Source of the DNA: Sphingobacterium sp. | Lineage (GTDB): Bacteria > Bacteroidota > Bacteroidia > Sphingobacteriales > Sphingobacteriaceae | DNA: 64,000 nucleotides | Assembly (NCBI GenBank): GCA_031277685.1 | Contig: JAITLV010000013.1 | Span: 1-64,000, forward strand | Reading direction: 5' to 3' | Shown: in pieces, positions 8,601 to 15,927 of the stretch | How the letters are laid out: every line of letters starts with the position of its first letter | How positions within the stretch are numbered: position 1 is the stretch's first letter | Notes under the pieces: generated by a model | Database searches by the model: none | The model's input: the letters and a program-made list of their open reading frames with translations, nothing else | Told to the model about the DNA's origin: nothing | Translations under genes and position numbers: made by a program

Positions 8601-8856
8601 TAGAAATCAGTCATGGAGATATTATTTAGGAGGAAAATATATACCAGGACCGCTTAAAATCACAAAGCATTATGGAAATAGTAATATTGGAACTATTGCT
8701 AACGAGATCCTAGGTTTAACAAAAATGAATTGGAATTCTTTTGATCTGTATAGTCAATTGCCAGTCACATTAAACTCATCCAATGAAATTGCCAGAATCG
8801 GCCGCTTTTTGACCAAACGTGACGCTATAACTTATGACTATAGATATTTTATTTAA
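5671..8856 (+). CDS. Single-chain SIR2-APAZ-short Argonaute (SPARSA-type defence protein)
   Basis: 1061 residues, about the sum of a SIR2-APAZ protein and a short pAgo. The SIR2 domain (about 20-290) has GAGAS at 29-33, TTNFDD at 143-148, KLHGDY at 185-190 and SGYSGRDQSIM at 225-235; N145 and H187 are the expected NAD-hydrolase pair. An APAZ-like region follows (about 330-560, with HEAVRLSF and YFLSLLPDF). The MID region begins near 731, with K761 and Q772 (HDHIKGYCAEKGIATQ) placed as in guide 5'-phosphate pockets. The PIWI region (about 805-1061) has FAGIGYS at 815-821, where active enzymes have GxD, and VVHKRNYF where they have RDG, so it should not slice. Known SPARSA systems sense invader nucleic acid through a guide, deplete NAD and abort infection; most use two genes. 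No Cas-like or nuclease partner is nearby. Confidence 0.9.
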   Translation: MDNEFILDFDQFIRSVEISKTDFFTVLLGAGASINSGIKSANECIWEWKKYIYTTKTTSQSTGKLDIKSEQVRQLIQKWLDNEGIYPAAGSPEEYSFYIEKCYPIEDDRRKYFQRLCAKKEPSVGYKLLCLLSELGTIKSVWTTNFDDLCRDAAIKTNNTVIDITLDSVDRIIRPINNAEMLLIKLHGDYKYGPLKNTDYELKTQDETFRTHLIDYLKDKHLIISGYSGRDQSIMSALKESYSQRGSGRLYWCGYGQFPSNEVSELLALARSNGRSAFYIRTDGFDKLMISLAKECCNDNSLLSDKFQEYLKAEKQEITRTPFSIDSGKINNIIKGNLFPIKLPKEAFQFESDLATGEQPWRTIKNLIKSFSIVAVPHKGYIWAFGTLSDINTCFEGHIKSTITRVAIDSLDLWKDTAIYNLLISSLTKTLSGRKGLHSNGKNLIWKTQHTSHRIFQNTMYSTHEAVRLSFTTDGKRYFLSLLPDFRISTDDPNAKISKEVRQDVGRTYFDKLRNKAFDEYLLEWRKQLFKGSSDKLLIEYPYMSGTGFNFEIYRLPLFSKISNQTSKTEIQLSDKFPKALLHFNGIQYKEPELSFSPLHQNMNIKPKDFHPMRGLRDNAPSDSALTGPLFDNKINLGIICPKQDDEMFAKFLNKSNTLIHSENKNAEYLIDYPGFFNIYKVSLNVPLINSEDWLACPEPDVKKSIKETAYDLRDKIIYRIDQHIKNEKKKVIVIYIPDRWLSFTSFHEENEDFDLHDHIKGYCAEKGIATQFIQQDTINSTLQCQINWWLSLSYYVKSLRTPWVLDNLDKNTAFAGIGYSVSNKKSVKGNIVLGCSHIYNSDGQGLKYKLSKVQDQLYWDKQDSPHLSYNDAFRFGLSIKELFFNAMDELPKRVVVHKRNYFTKNEIDGLKDSLLNNGITDIDLVEINFADDIRFLATKISAGMPLADDYAVPRGTCIVFDEYSAFLWTHGIVPSVRNQSWRYYLGGKYIPGPLKITKHYGNSNIGTIANEILGLTKMNWNSFDLYSQLPVTLNSSNEIARIGRFLTKRDAITYDYRYFI

Positions 8857-8911
8857 AAAAGCTTAGATCATAATGTAAAAAAATAATGTTCTTGTCCCTA
8901 TAAAATATTTC

Positions 8912-8936
8912 AAAGGATTTAATATAGAAATCCTTT
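8912..8936 (+). terminator. terminator after Argonaute gene
   Basis: AAAGGATTT / AAATCCTTT, a perfect 9-bp stem with a 7-base loop, 55 bases past the stop. The AT-rich stem and weak T tract make it moderate in strength. The rest of the gap up to the next gene shows nothing else. Confidence 0.55.
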
Positions 8937-9164
8937 CTAAACAAGCAGGACTAATACCTTAACATCTGCTGGACATGGCTAATCGTTGGCTTTCCGAGTA
9001 TTGCAAATTGCTTGACAGAGAAAAACCCATATAGGTTTAATGTATCCTTCAATAAAAGTACTTACTAAACCTATTAATATACATATAGAAGTTGCCCTAC
9101 AATTATTTAATCATATAATTAATTTTAATACATTAGGCAAATAATTATTACTAAATCTAAAAAA

Positions 9165-9872
9165 ATGAGATTATTAAGTAGCTTAGAAAAGGATCTTTGT
9201 AACCAAATAATAAAACATGCTGGTCCGAACAATTTTATTGGTAATATTATAGATAAACATTTGCAAAATGTCTGTATTGTAGTAAATCGGAATAACAATT
9301 CCGTTTCCTTAGAATTTACAATCAGAAACAACATTCCATCCAGAGAGGAAACAAATGCCATTTTTGAAAAATTAGAAGAAATATCCATGCTTACATTACA
9401 ACTTGTAAATCTTTTACAGTTACTAATAAAAGATGGATATATAATGATGTTAAAGCGTTCTGGAAATTCCCAACCTATTATGAGGTTTGGAGGATGTATA
9501 GGGAATATGCCCTCAGTACCATATACTTTCTCGGATGAAAATATAACGAAACTTTTGTTAGAATACTCAGATAAAGAGATTTATTCAACCGAAGAATTTA
9601 AACGATTCTGTGAAAAAGGACACATCGCTCGTGACGAACAACGTTTTATAAGGCAAATAACTATAACTCAAACGGCTTTAGTTATTACTGTTTTAGCATT
9701 ATTATTTAATATTTATATCAACTTATTCTATAAAAAAAATAACACCGTTACTTTAAATAATCTTCAAATGCAGTCAATACACGAAAGTATTGAGAAAATA
9801 TATAAAGCTCTCATGTTCAAAGAAAAAAAAGCGAGTGATCAAAAGAAACAAATGCAACCAAATCTCAAATAA
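9165..9872 (+). CDS. membrane-anchored protein of unknown function next to Argonaute
   Basis: 235 residues. A soluble N-terminal region of about 160 residues (with TFSDENITKLLLEYSDKEIY at 121-140 and a charged STEEFKRFCEKGHIARDEQR) precedes one transmembrane helix at about 168-188 (ITQTALVITVLALLFNIYIN) and a basic cytoplasmic tail. The layout, soluble domain plus a C-terminal-third membrane anchor, recurs in uncharacterised Bacteroidota proteins often found in accessory islands. It is on the same strand as the Argonaute gene, about 300 bases on, past a terminator, so it has its own transcript. It could be a separate defence gene, or unrelated. Confidence 0.65.
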   Translation: MRLLSSLEKDLCNQIIKHAGPNNFIGNIIDKHLQNVCIVVNRNNNSVSLEFTIRNNIPSREETNAIFEKLEEISMLTLQLVNLLQLLIKDGYIMMLKRSGNSQPIMRFGGCIGNMPSVPYTFSDENITKLLLEYSDKEIYSTEEFKRFCEKGHIARDEQRFIRQITITQTALVITVLALLFNIYINLFYKKNNTVTLNNLQMQSIHESIEKIYKALMFKEKKASDQKKQMQPNLK

Positions 9873-10512
9873 GGTGCTCTAAAATTAGACTTTATTTATC
9901 TTATTTAGTGCAGTATAGTCACACCTAGAAGCCAGCTCCTATGCTCACAAAATGGTATACCGAGCGCAATTTCTAAAGTATAAAAACACTCCAGTATATT
10001 GGGCTACAGAAACCGGAATATGGAAAAATATGAAGTAGATTCCCCGCAGACATACAAATAGAAATCCCAAAAGTTAGACAACTCTTGGGATAACTTTTGT
10101 TAAAATATTGCAATTTAATAGATCCAACCTGGTGTTCGTTTAACTTTGGATTTTTTTTAATCTCAGCACTAATAACGTGGAATATACTATAATCGTTTGT
10201 GGTTGACCATTTGACAGCTCCGTTGCCGTTACTCTGCATACCGTTACATGTATATGCCGCATGAATATAACCCACATAGTTTGAAAACTTCGTCTGACGA
10301 GCCAATGTTGGTCCCTATGGCCACTTCTTTTAGATATTCAACACAAGTTAAATTCACCCCTCCCTATTTACAGTTCATAGCCCAATTATGTCATTTGACC
10401 AAATAAACTTACAATAACAGATTACCCCCGCTTTAAATTTGCCGACATACAAAAATTGTATATGATCCATTTTTTTAGAAATGAGAAGAAACTTAATAAT
10501 AATTCAAGATAA
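9873..10512. other. mostly noncoding gap with a doubtful frame
   Basis: The only longish frame is a minus-strand stretch at 9973-10305 of 110 codons with no recognisable motif, odd composition and no partner signals; it may be a decayed gene. The right end holds the likely bamA promoter. Confidence 0.3.
10434..10441 (+). promoter_or_regulatory. candidate -7 box for bamA (TAAATTTG)
   Basis: Matches TAnnTTTG, 71 bases ahead of the ATG. No clear -33 TTG at the standard spacing. Confidence 0.3.
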
Positions 10513-13071
10513 ATGAGGCGTATACTACCCGTAGTACTATTTTTAGGGCTCTCATCAATGCAGCTTGTCTATGGACAGGGAAATGGTGCGATCAATTTAA
10601 ATGACCCAGAAAAAATAAGCTATCTCAGTCCCAAAAACTATGTTATTAGTGCTGTTAATGTAACTGGAACACAATTCTTAGATAAAAATGTATTAATTAC
10701 CATATCTAAATTATCCGTAGGTCAATATCTGGAAGTGCCTAGTGAGGCCACGGCAAAAGTAATTAAGGATATGATGGCTCAAGGCCTATTCGACAATGTC
10801 GAATTATGGGCTGATAAAATTGAAGGTGAAAATATCTTTCTAACCATTCGTGTAGTGGAACGCCCTCGTTTAACCCGTATTGACATTAACGGTTTAAGTA
10901 AAAGTCAAACGGAAGAAGTCCGAAAACGTTTAAATAGCAACACAGGTAAAATTGTCAATGAAAACTTGGTGAATACCACACGTTCTACCATTCAACGCTT
11001 CTTAAAAGAAAAAGCATTTTTATATCCAGATATCACGCTGAAAACAGTTAAGGATTCTACACAAGCCAATAACGAAATTCTGATTGCAGATGTTGATAAG
11101 AACCATAAGGTAAGGGTCAAAAAAATGACCTTTACGGGCAACGAGCATTTTTCTCAAAAAGAGTTACGGAAATTAGCGAAGCCAATTAAGCAGAAAATGT
11201 GGTATCGGATTTTTGGTCCAGGTAAATTCAAGGAAGATAAATACAAGGAAGGTAAAGCAAACCTCCTCAAAAAACTAGCAGCTAAAGGCTATCGTGATGC
11301 GGCAATCTTAAAAGACACCGTTATCCGAGATGGAGAAAAAAATGTATTGGTAAATTTTGATATTTACGAAGGGCCTAAATATTATTTTGGTAATATCGTG
11401 TGGACAGGAAATGCAAAATATTCGGATACGCTACTTAATAAAATTCTGGGTATCAAACGCGGCGATGTATTTTCGGAAGAAAAGTTGACAACGAAATTAT
11501 TAGGTGGTGGCCGAAATGCAGATGATATTTCCTCCATCTATATGAATGATGGATATCTGACTTTCTCTGTAGACCCCGAGCAGACTCGCGTTTACAATGA
11601 TACCATCGATCTGAATTTACGCGTATACGAAGGCGCCCAATACACGATCAACAACGTTATTGTAAAAGGTAACGATGTAACCAATGACCGCGTTGTCTTG
11701 CGTTCCATTTATACCAAACCAGGCCAAAAATTCTCGAAAGAGCAGATTATGCGAAGTGTTCGTGAAATAGCCCAATTGGGAAATTTTGATGAACAAAAAA
11801 CAAACCCAGTTCCGACTAATTTAAATTATGCTGACGGAACAGTGGACCTTGTTTATAATGTAGCTGAAAAACCATCTGATCAGGTTGAGCTTTCTGGAGG
11901 ATATAACGGCCAGCTTATTGGAACATTAGGCTTGACCTTTAATAACTTTTCGACAAGTAACTTCTTTGACAAAAGTTCCTGGAAACCCCTACCACGTGGA
12001 GATGGTCAAAAATTAAGTGTGCGCGGTCAAACTTCAGGTAAACGCTACCAATCTTTTAGCTTCTCCTTCTCTGAACCTTGGTTAGGTGGTAAAAAACCGA
12101 TTTATTTAGGTTTAAGTGCTTTTACTACAACCTCTACAAATGGAGGCTTTGCGCCCAATGGCGTCCAAGTTGTAAAAGACTCCCAGTTGAGCCGGATTTG
12201 GACTACGGGAATTACAGCAACTTTAGGCAAGCGTTTACAATGGCCAGACAACTGGTTCCAGGCAAATACTTCATTATCTTTACAACGTTACAAACTCCAG
12301 AATTATCGCGGTTATTTCCTGTTTGAGAATGGCACAGCATACAATATCAATCTGACACAGGAATTCAGCCGTAACTCGGTCGATGCACCTATCTATCCCA
12401 CCTCGGGGTCGAACATTAAATTCTCAGTACAATTAACACCTCCTTATTCATTGTTCAACAAGGTCGACTATAAAAACGGCTCACCTCAAGAACGATACCG
12501 CTGGACTGAATACCACAAATGGAAATTCGACTCACAGTGGTATGCAAAAATTGTAGGGAAATTGGTTTTCAAAGCTCAGGCACAGTTCGGTTTCTTAGGA
12601 AAATATTCCAGCAAAACAGAAATTTCCACTTTTGAGCGGTTCAAGCTCGGTGGAGACGGTATGCAGGGGTTCGATTACCTTCAGGGTTCAGAAGTCGTCG
12701 CTATGCGTGGCTATGCAAATGGAGTATTGATTCCTGAGGGCACACAAAATGTAAATGTTGCACGAAATTCAGGTAGTCCAATCTATACGAAATATCAAAT
12801 GGAATTGCGGCACCCTGTGATGTTAAATGACCAAGCGACTGTATATGTCATGGCGTTTGCTGAGGCGGGTAACACCTGGAACAAATTCTCCGAATACAAT
12901 CCATTTAAAGTACGGCGTTCTGCAGGTGTAGGTGCCCGTATCTTCTTACCAATTTTTGGAATGTTGGGGTTAGATTATGGTCATGCATTTGACCCTATTC
13001 CAGGATTACCGAGCAGTACTTGGAAACAAAATTTTACATTTAGCATTATGCAAAATATGGGTGGATTCTAA
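10513..13071 (+). CDS. bamA: BamA/Omp85 outer membrane assembly protein
   Basis: 852 residues with a signal peptide ending LVYGQ (about 1-22). A run of POTRA repeats follows (YVISAVNVTGTQFLDKNVLI near 39, then RLTRIDINGL, KVRVKKMTFTGNEHF, KYYFGNIVWTGNAKYSD and YTINNVIVKGNDVTNDRVVL), which is five POTRA starts, as in BamA. The C-terminal half is the surface-antigen (D15) barrel, ending in FSIMQNMGGF, whose last aromatic fits the beta-signal. It would fold and insert outer membrane proteins. Bacteroidota bamA usually sits between an undecaprenyl diphosphate synthase and ompH genes; here it stands alone, so it may be a second copy. A hairpin terminator follows. Confidence 0.92.
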   Translation: MRRILPVVLFLGLSSMQLVYGQGNGAINLNDPEKISYLSPKNYVISAVNVTGTQFLDKNVLITISKLSVGQYLEVPSEATAKVIKDMMAQGLFDNVELWADKIEGENIFLTIRVVERPRLTRIDINGLSKSQTEEVRKRLNSNTGKIVNENLVNTTRSTIQRFLKEKAFLYPDITLKTVKDSTQANNEILIADVDKNHKVRVKKMTFTGNEHFSQKELRKLAKPIKQKMWYRIFGPGKFKEDKYKEGKANLLKKLAAKGYRDAAILKDTVIRDGEKNVLVNFDIYEGPKYYFGNIVWTGNAKYSDTLLNKILGIKRGDVFSEEKLTTKLLGGGRNADDISSIYMNDGYLTFSVDPEQTRVYNDTIDLNLRVYEGAQYTINNVIVKGNDVTNDRVVLRSIYTKPGQKFSKEQIMRSVREIAQLGNFDEQKTNPVPTNLNYADGTVDLVYNVAEKPSDQVELSGGYNGQLIGTLGLTFNNFSTSNFFDKSSWKPLPRGDGQKLSVRGQTSGKRYQSFSFSFSEPWLGGKKPIYLGLSAFTTTSTNGGFAPNGVQVVKDSQLSRIWTTGITATLGKRLQWPDNWFQANTSLSLQRYKLQNYRGYFLFENGTAYNINLTQEFSRNSVDAPIYPTSGSNIKFSVQLTPPYSLFNKVDYKNGSPQERYRWTEYHKWKFDSQWYAKIVGKLVFKAQAQFGFLGKYSSKTEISTFERFKLGGDGMQGFDYLQGSEVVAMRGYANGVLIPEGTQNVNVARNSGSPIYTKYQMELRHPVMLNDQATVYVMAFAEAGNTWNKFSEYNPFKVRRSAGVGARIFLPIFGMLGLDYGHAFDPIPGLPSSTWKQNFTFSIMQNMGGF

Positions 13072-13114
13072 ACAGAAGCAATACTATCAATTAAATTACT
13101 CACAAAGATAAGCC

Positions 13115-13155
13115 GGGCTATGCTATAAAATATTTAGTACAGCCCTCTTTTATTT
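13115..13155 (+). terminator. terminator after bamA
   Basis: Arms at 13115-13124 and 13136-13145 (GGGCTATGCT against AGTACAGCCC, 8 of 10 pairs), followed by TCTTTTATTT. The remaining 250 bases before the next gene hold only its promoter. Confidence 0.6.
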
Positions 13156-13378
13156 AAATTGCTTAAAACAAATACGACAATGTTAATTCAAATTATCCAA
13201 TAGAGAAAACCTAATAGTCTTCCCCTGAAATCCCAATTTTTCTTCAAATGATCGAAAACTGACCGTAGAAGTCGAAAACAAGAGTATCTTTCCTTCAATT
13301 CACCTGCCGATATACGCATTTCACATGCAATTTTAGTCAGTCCAATAAGATTAAACGAATCCACGTAACTTGTTCATT

Positions 13379-13386
13379 TACTTTTG
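13379..13386 (+). promoter_or_regulatory. candidate -7 box (TACTTTTG) of efflux operon
   Basis: Exact TAnnTTTG match 27 bases ahead of the TolC-like start codon, a plausible distance for a short leader. The -33 element is not obvious. Confidence 0.42.
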
Positions 13387-13413
13387 CTCCATCGGTAATG
13401 AAACCGTTGTAAT

Positions 13414-14751
13414 ATGAGAAAAGAAATTTATATAGCAGCCTTAGCATTTCTCCCTATGTGTGTCAGTGCCCAAACGTCTTGGTCACTTAAGTCTTGTATC
13501 GAATATGGTCTAACAAACAATCGTAACAATGTTATTTACGCCAATGAAAAGCTCGCAGCTGATGCCCGTGCTAAAGAAGCATTATCTGCGTATTTACCAA
13601 CAGTAAGCTTGGATGGAGGTATCGATAATAACATCAAAGCTCAAACCAGCATTATTCCAGCCGGAGTCTTCGGTTCGACTGATACGAGGGTCGCATTTAC
13701 AAAAAAGTATAATACCACCGCGACCGCACAACTTGATCAGACAATTTTTGATAAATCATTGATTACGGGGCTTCAGGCAAACAAATACAACTTAGAGCAA
13801 GCAGATCTCAACATCAAAAAGAGTAAGGAGACTATAATTTACAATGTCAGTAATGCCTATTTTCAGACGTTTATCTATTTCGAACAGCTTTCACTGTTAA
13901 ATAGCAACTTGGAAACCTACCAAAAACAAAAAGACATTATTGAATTGCAGGTCAAAAAAGGAACCAAAATTCAGAAGGATCTGGATAAAATTGTGGTTGA
14001 CTATAACAATGCATTGTCGCAAATCAGGGTTGCAGAAAGCAACCAAACACTGGCCATGAACCAGCTTAAATATGAAATGGGTTTCCCAATGGATGAAACC
14101 ATCCAAATTGACAAGTCAGCCGCACAAAATGCCCTTACGCCAATAAGCATAAATTCATCAGATAAAAATGGACTTCAATTGGATAATTTGACTGACTATC
14201 ATATTTCTCAGGTTAATCTAAAATTACTGGAAATAGATGAAAAGCAAATCCGCGACGGAATGTATCCTAAACTTTCTTTCTTCGCCCGCTACGGTGCTGT
14301 AGGCTTTGGGGACAACCTTGGTCAGTCATTAAAGGTGATGAGTCCCTATTCCGCAGTTGGTGTCAAACTGAACTTCCCTATACTGAACTTCTTTAAACGT
14401 AATGCACAACAAAATCAGGCTAAGTTCAAACGGATGAATGCTGAGGAAAATATACAATTGAATAAAGGCAGATATCTGTTAGATTATGAAAATGCACGCA
14501 CACGCTTTATCAAAGAAAAATCAAACGTTGAAAACAACCTCAGAAATATTGACCTTGCGCGTTCAGTATTTCAAGTAACAGACCTCCAATTCCAAAAGGG
14601 AACAACAGACCTCACCGACTGGCTAAATTCACAAAACTCATTAAAGGAAGCACAAAACAGTTATCTGCAGTCACTTTACAACCTCGCCCTGGCAAAAGTT
14701 GATCTCGAAAAAGCCACAGGAAACTTACACTTATTTTACAAAGATTTATAA
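13414..14751 (+). CDS. TolC-family outer membrane efflux protein
   Basis: 445 residues with a signal peptide ending SVSAQ-like (VSAQ near 17-20). WSLKSCIEYGLTNNRNNVIYA at the mature N-terminus is the usual TolC-family opening, and two long helical repeats follow, with the typical NAYFQTFIYFEQLSLLNSNL in the first half and a mirrored NSYLQSLYNLALAKVDLEKATG at the end. It forms the outer membrane channel of a tripartite pump. It has no lipobox, unlike the NodT-type lipoprotein of the second pump. It is first gene of the operon; the adaptor begins 5 bases after its stop. Confidence 0.92.
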   Translation: MRKEIYIAALAFLPMCVSAQTSWSLKSCIEYGLTNNRNNVIYANEKLAADARAKEALSAYLPTVSLDGGIDNNIKAQTSIIPAGVFGSTDTRVAFTKKYNTTATAQLDQTIFDKSLITGLQANKYNLEQADLNIKKSKETIIYNVSNAYFQTFIYFEQLSLLNSNLETYQKQKDIIELQVKKGTKIQKDLDKIVVDYNNALSQIRVAESNQTLAMNQLKYEMGFPMDETIQIDKSAAQNALTPISINSSDKNGLQLDNLTDYHISQVNLKLLEIDEKQIRDGMYPKLSFFARYGAVGFGDNLGQSLKVMSPYSAVGVKLNFPILNFFKRNAQQNQAKFKRMNAEENIQLNKGRYLLDYENARTRFIKEKSNVENNLRNIDLARSVFQVTDLQFQKGTTDLTDWLNSQNSLKEAQNSYLQSLYNLALAKVDLEKATGNLHLFYKDL

Positions 14752-14756
14752 ATCAA

Positions 14757-15815
14757 ATGAAGACAAAGAGTATCACAATCTTTATTGCTATCGCGGTCAT
14801 TGCTTTGATCGCTATTAAGCTCACATTGAACAAGAAAAAGATTAATAAAAGTAACCAGATAGCCAAGAGTGTCGAAATCCGTATTCCTGTTAAAGTTACA
14901 AAAGCCAAAGAGCAGGCTTTAGAGGTTTCTATACTAAAAACTGGTAGTTTGATGCCATTTAAAGAAGCTAAGGCACTGGCAGTTGCACCTGGAAATATAC
15001 AGCAACTTCGTTTTGAGCTCGGCGACCAGGTTTCTCAAGGACAAGTATTGGCCATCACCGATACGCGCTCCCTTAAACTAAGCCTTGAACAGGCAGAATC
15101 CGCAGCAAGTAAACTGAAAAATGACCTGACAACTTATTCGGAATTACTACAAGGAAATGCTGCAAGCAAGGAACAGGTCAATAATCTCCGCCAACAATAT
15201 AATGATGCAATTAACAAAGTTGACCAGGCGCGTAAAAATTTGAATGATGCCGCTGTTAAGGCACCTACCAGTGGTATCATTTCTGCCAAACCAGTCGAAG
15301 AAGGCGTGTTTGTAAATGCCGGAGCAGAAATCGCAACCATTGTAAACCTATCAAAGGCAAAAGTAAAAGTTTTTATGACCGAGACAGAAGTCTATCAAAT
15401 TATCAATGGACAATCGGTAAAAATCACTACTGAAGTTTACCCAGATAAGGTTTTTCAAGGGGAAGTTAGCTTTATAAGTCCACAGGCCGATCAGGCCCGC
15501 AACTATCTCGTAGAGGTTTCTGTAAACAATACCGGTAAATCCTTGCTTCGCTCAGGAACCTTTGTGTATGCTGATTTTTCTAAAAAATCAGTTCAGAACG
15601 TCACCGTTATCCCGCGGGAGGCATTAACAGAAAGTACGAAAGAAACCTTAGTATATGTCGTTGAAAACGGAATTGTAAAAAGCAGGCCTGTAAAAGTAGG
15701 CGCGAATATAGGCGGCATGGTGCAGATCATAGATGGCCTGAAACCTGACGAAGTTGTTGTCACTTCTGGCCAGATCAATCTTAGTGATGGCACAAAAGTC
15801 AGCATCAGTAAGTAA
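14757..15815 (+). CDS. RND periplasmic adaptor (HlyD/AcrA family)
   Basis: 352 residues with an N-terminal membrane anchor (ITIFIAIAVIALIAIKL, about 6-22). The biotinyl-lipoyl-like half motifs (ALAVAPGNIQQLRFELGDQV and KAPTSGIISAKPVEEGVFV) flank a helical hairpin of about 80 residues (LEQAESAASKLKNDL...QVDQARKNL). The barrel and membrane-proximal domains follow and end with DGLKPDEVVVTSGQINLSDG. It bridges the inner membrane RND pump and the TolC channel. It is co-transcribed with both neighbours. Confidence 0.92.
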   Translation: MKTKSITIFIAIAVIALIAIKLTLNKKKINKSNQIAKSVEIRIPVKVTKAKEQALEVSILKTGSLMPFKEAKALAVAPGNIQQLRFELGDQVSQGQVLAITDTRSLKLSLEQAESAASKLKNDLTTYSELLQGNAASKEQVNNLRQQYNDAINKVDQARKNLNDAAVKAPTSGIISAKPVEEGVFVNAGAEIATIVNLSKAKVKVFMTETEVYQIINGQSVKITTEVYPDKVFQGEVSFISPQADQARNYLVEVSVNNTGKSLLRSGTFVYADFSKKSVQNVTVIPREALTESTKETLVYVVENGIVKSRPVKVGANIGGMVQIIDGLKPDEVVVTSGQINLSDGTKVSISK

Positions 15816-15927
15816 GTACTATTTAGGAATTGATATCACTTTCGATATCCCAATGCTAGCATAAAATTTCGTTGCTAAGCGACGAAAAAGCCCATTGGAA
15901 AGGTGTCGACAACAAACTAAAATACAA

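Noticed and set aside
9973..10305. Minus-strand frame of 110 codons
   Set aside because: No motif, no signal peptide, odd composition and no transcription signals; kept only as a note on the gap.
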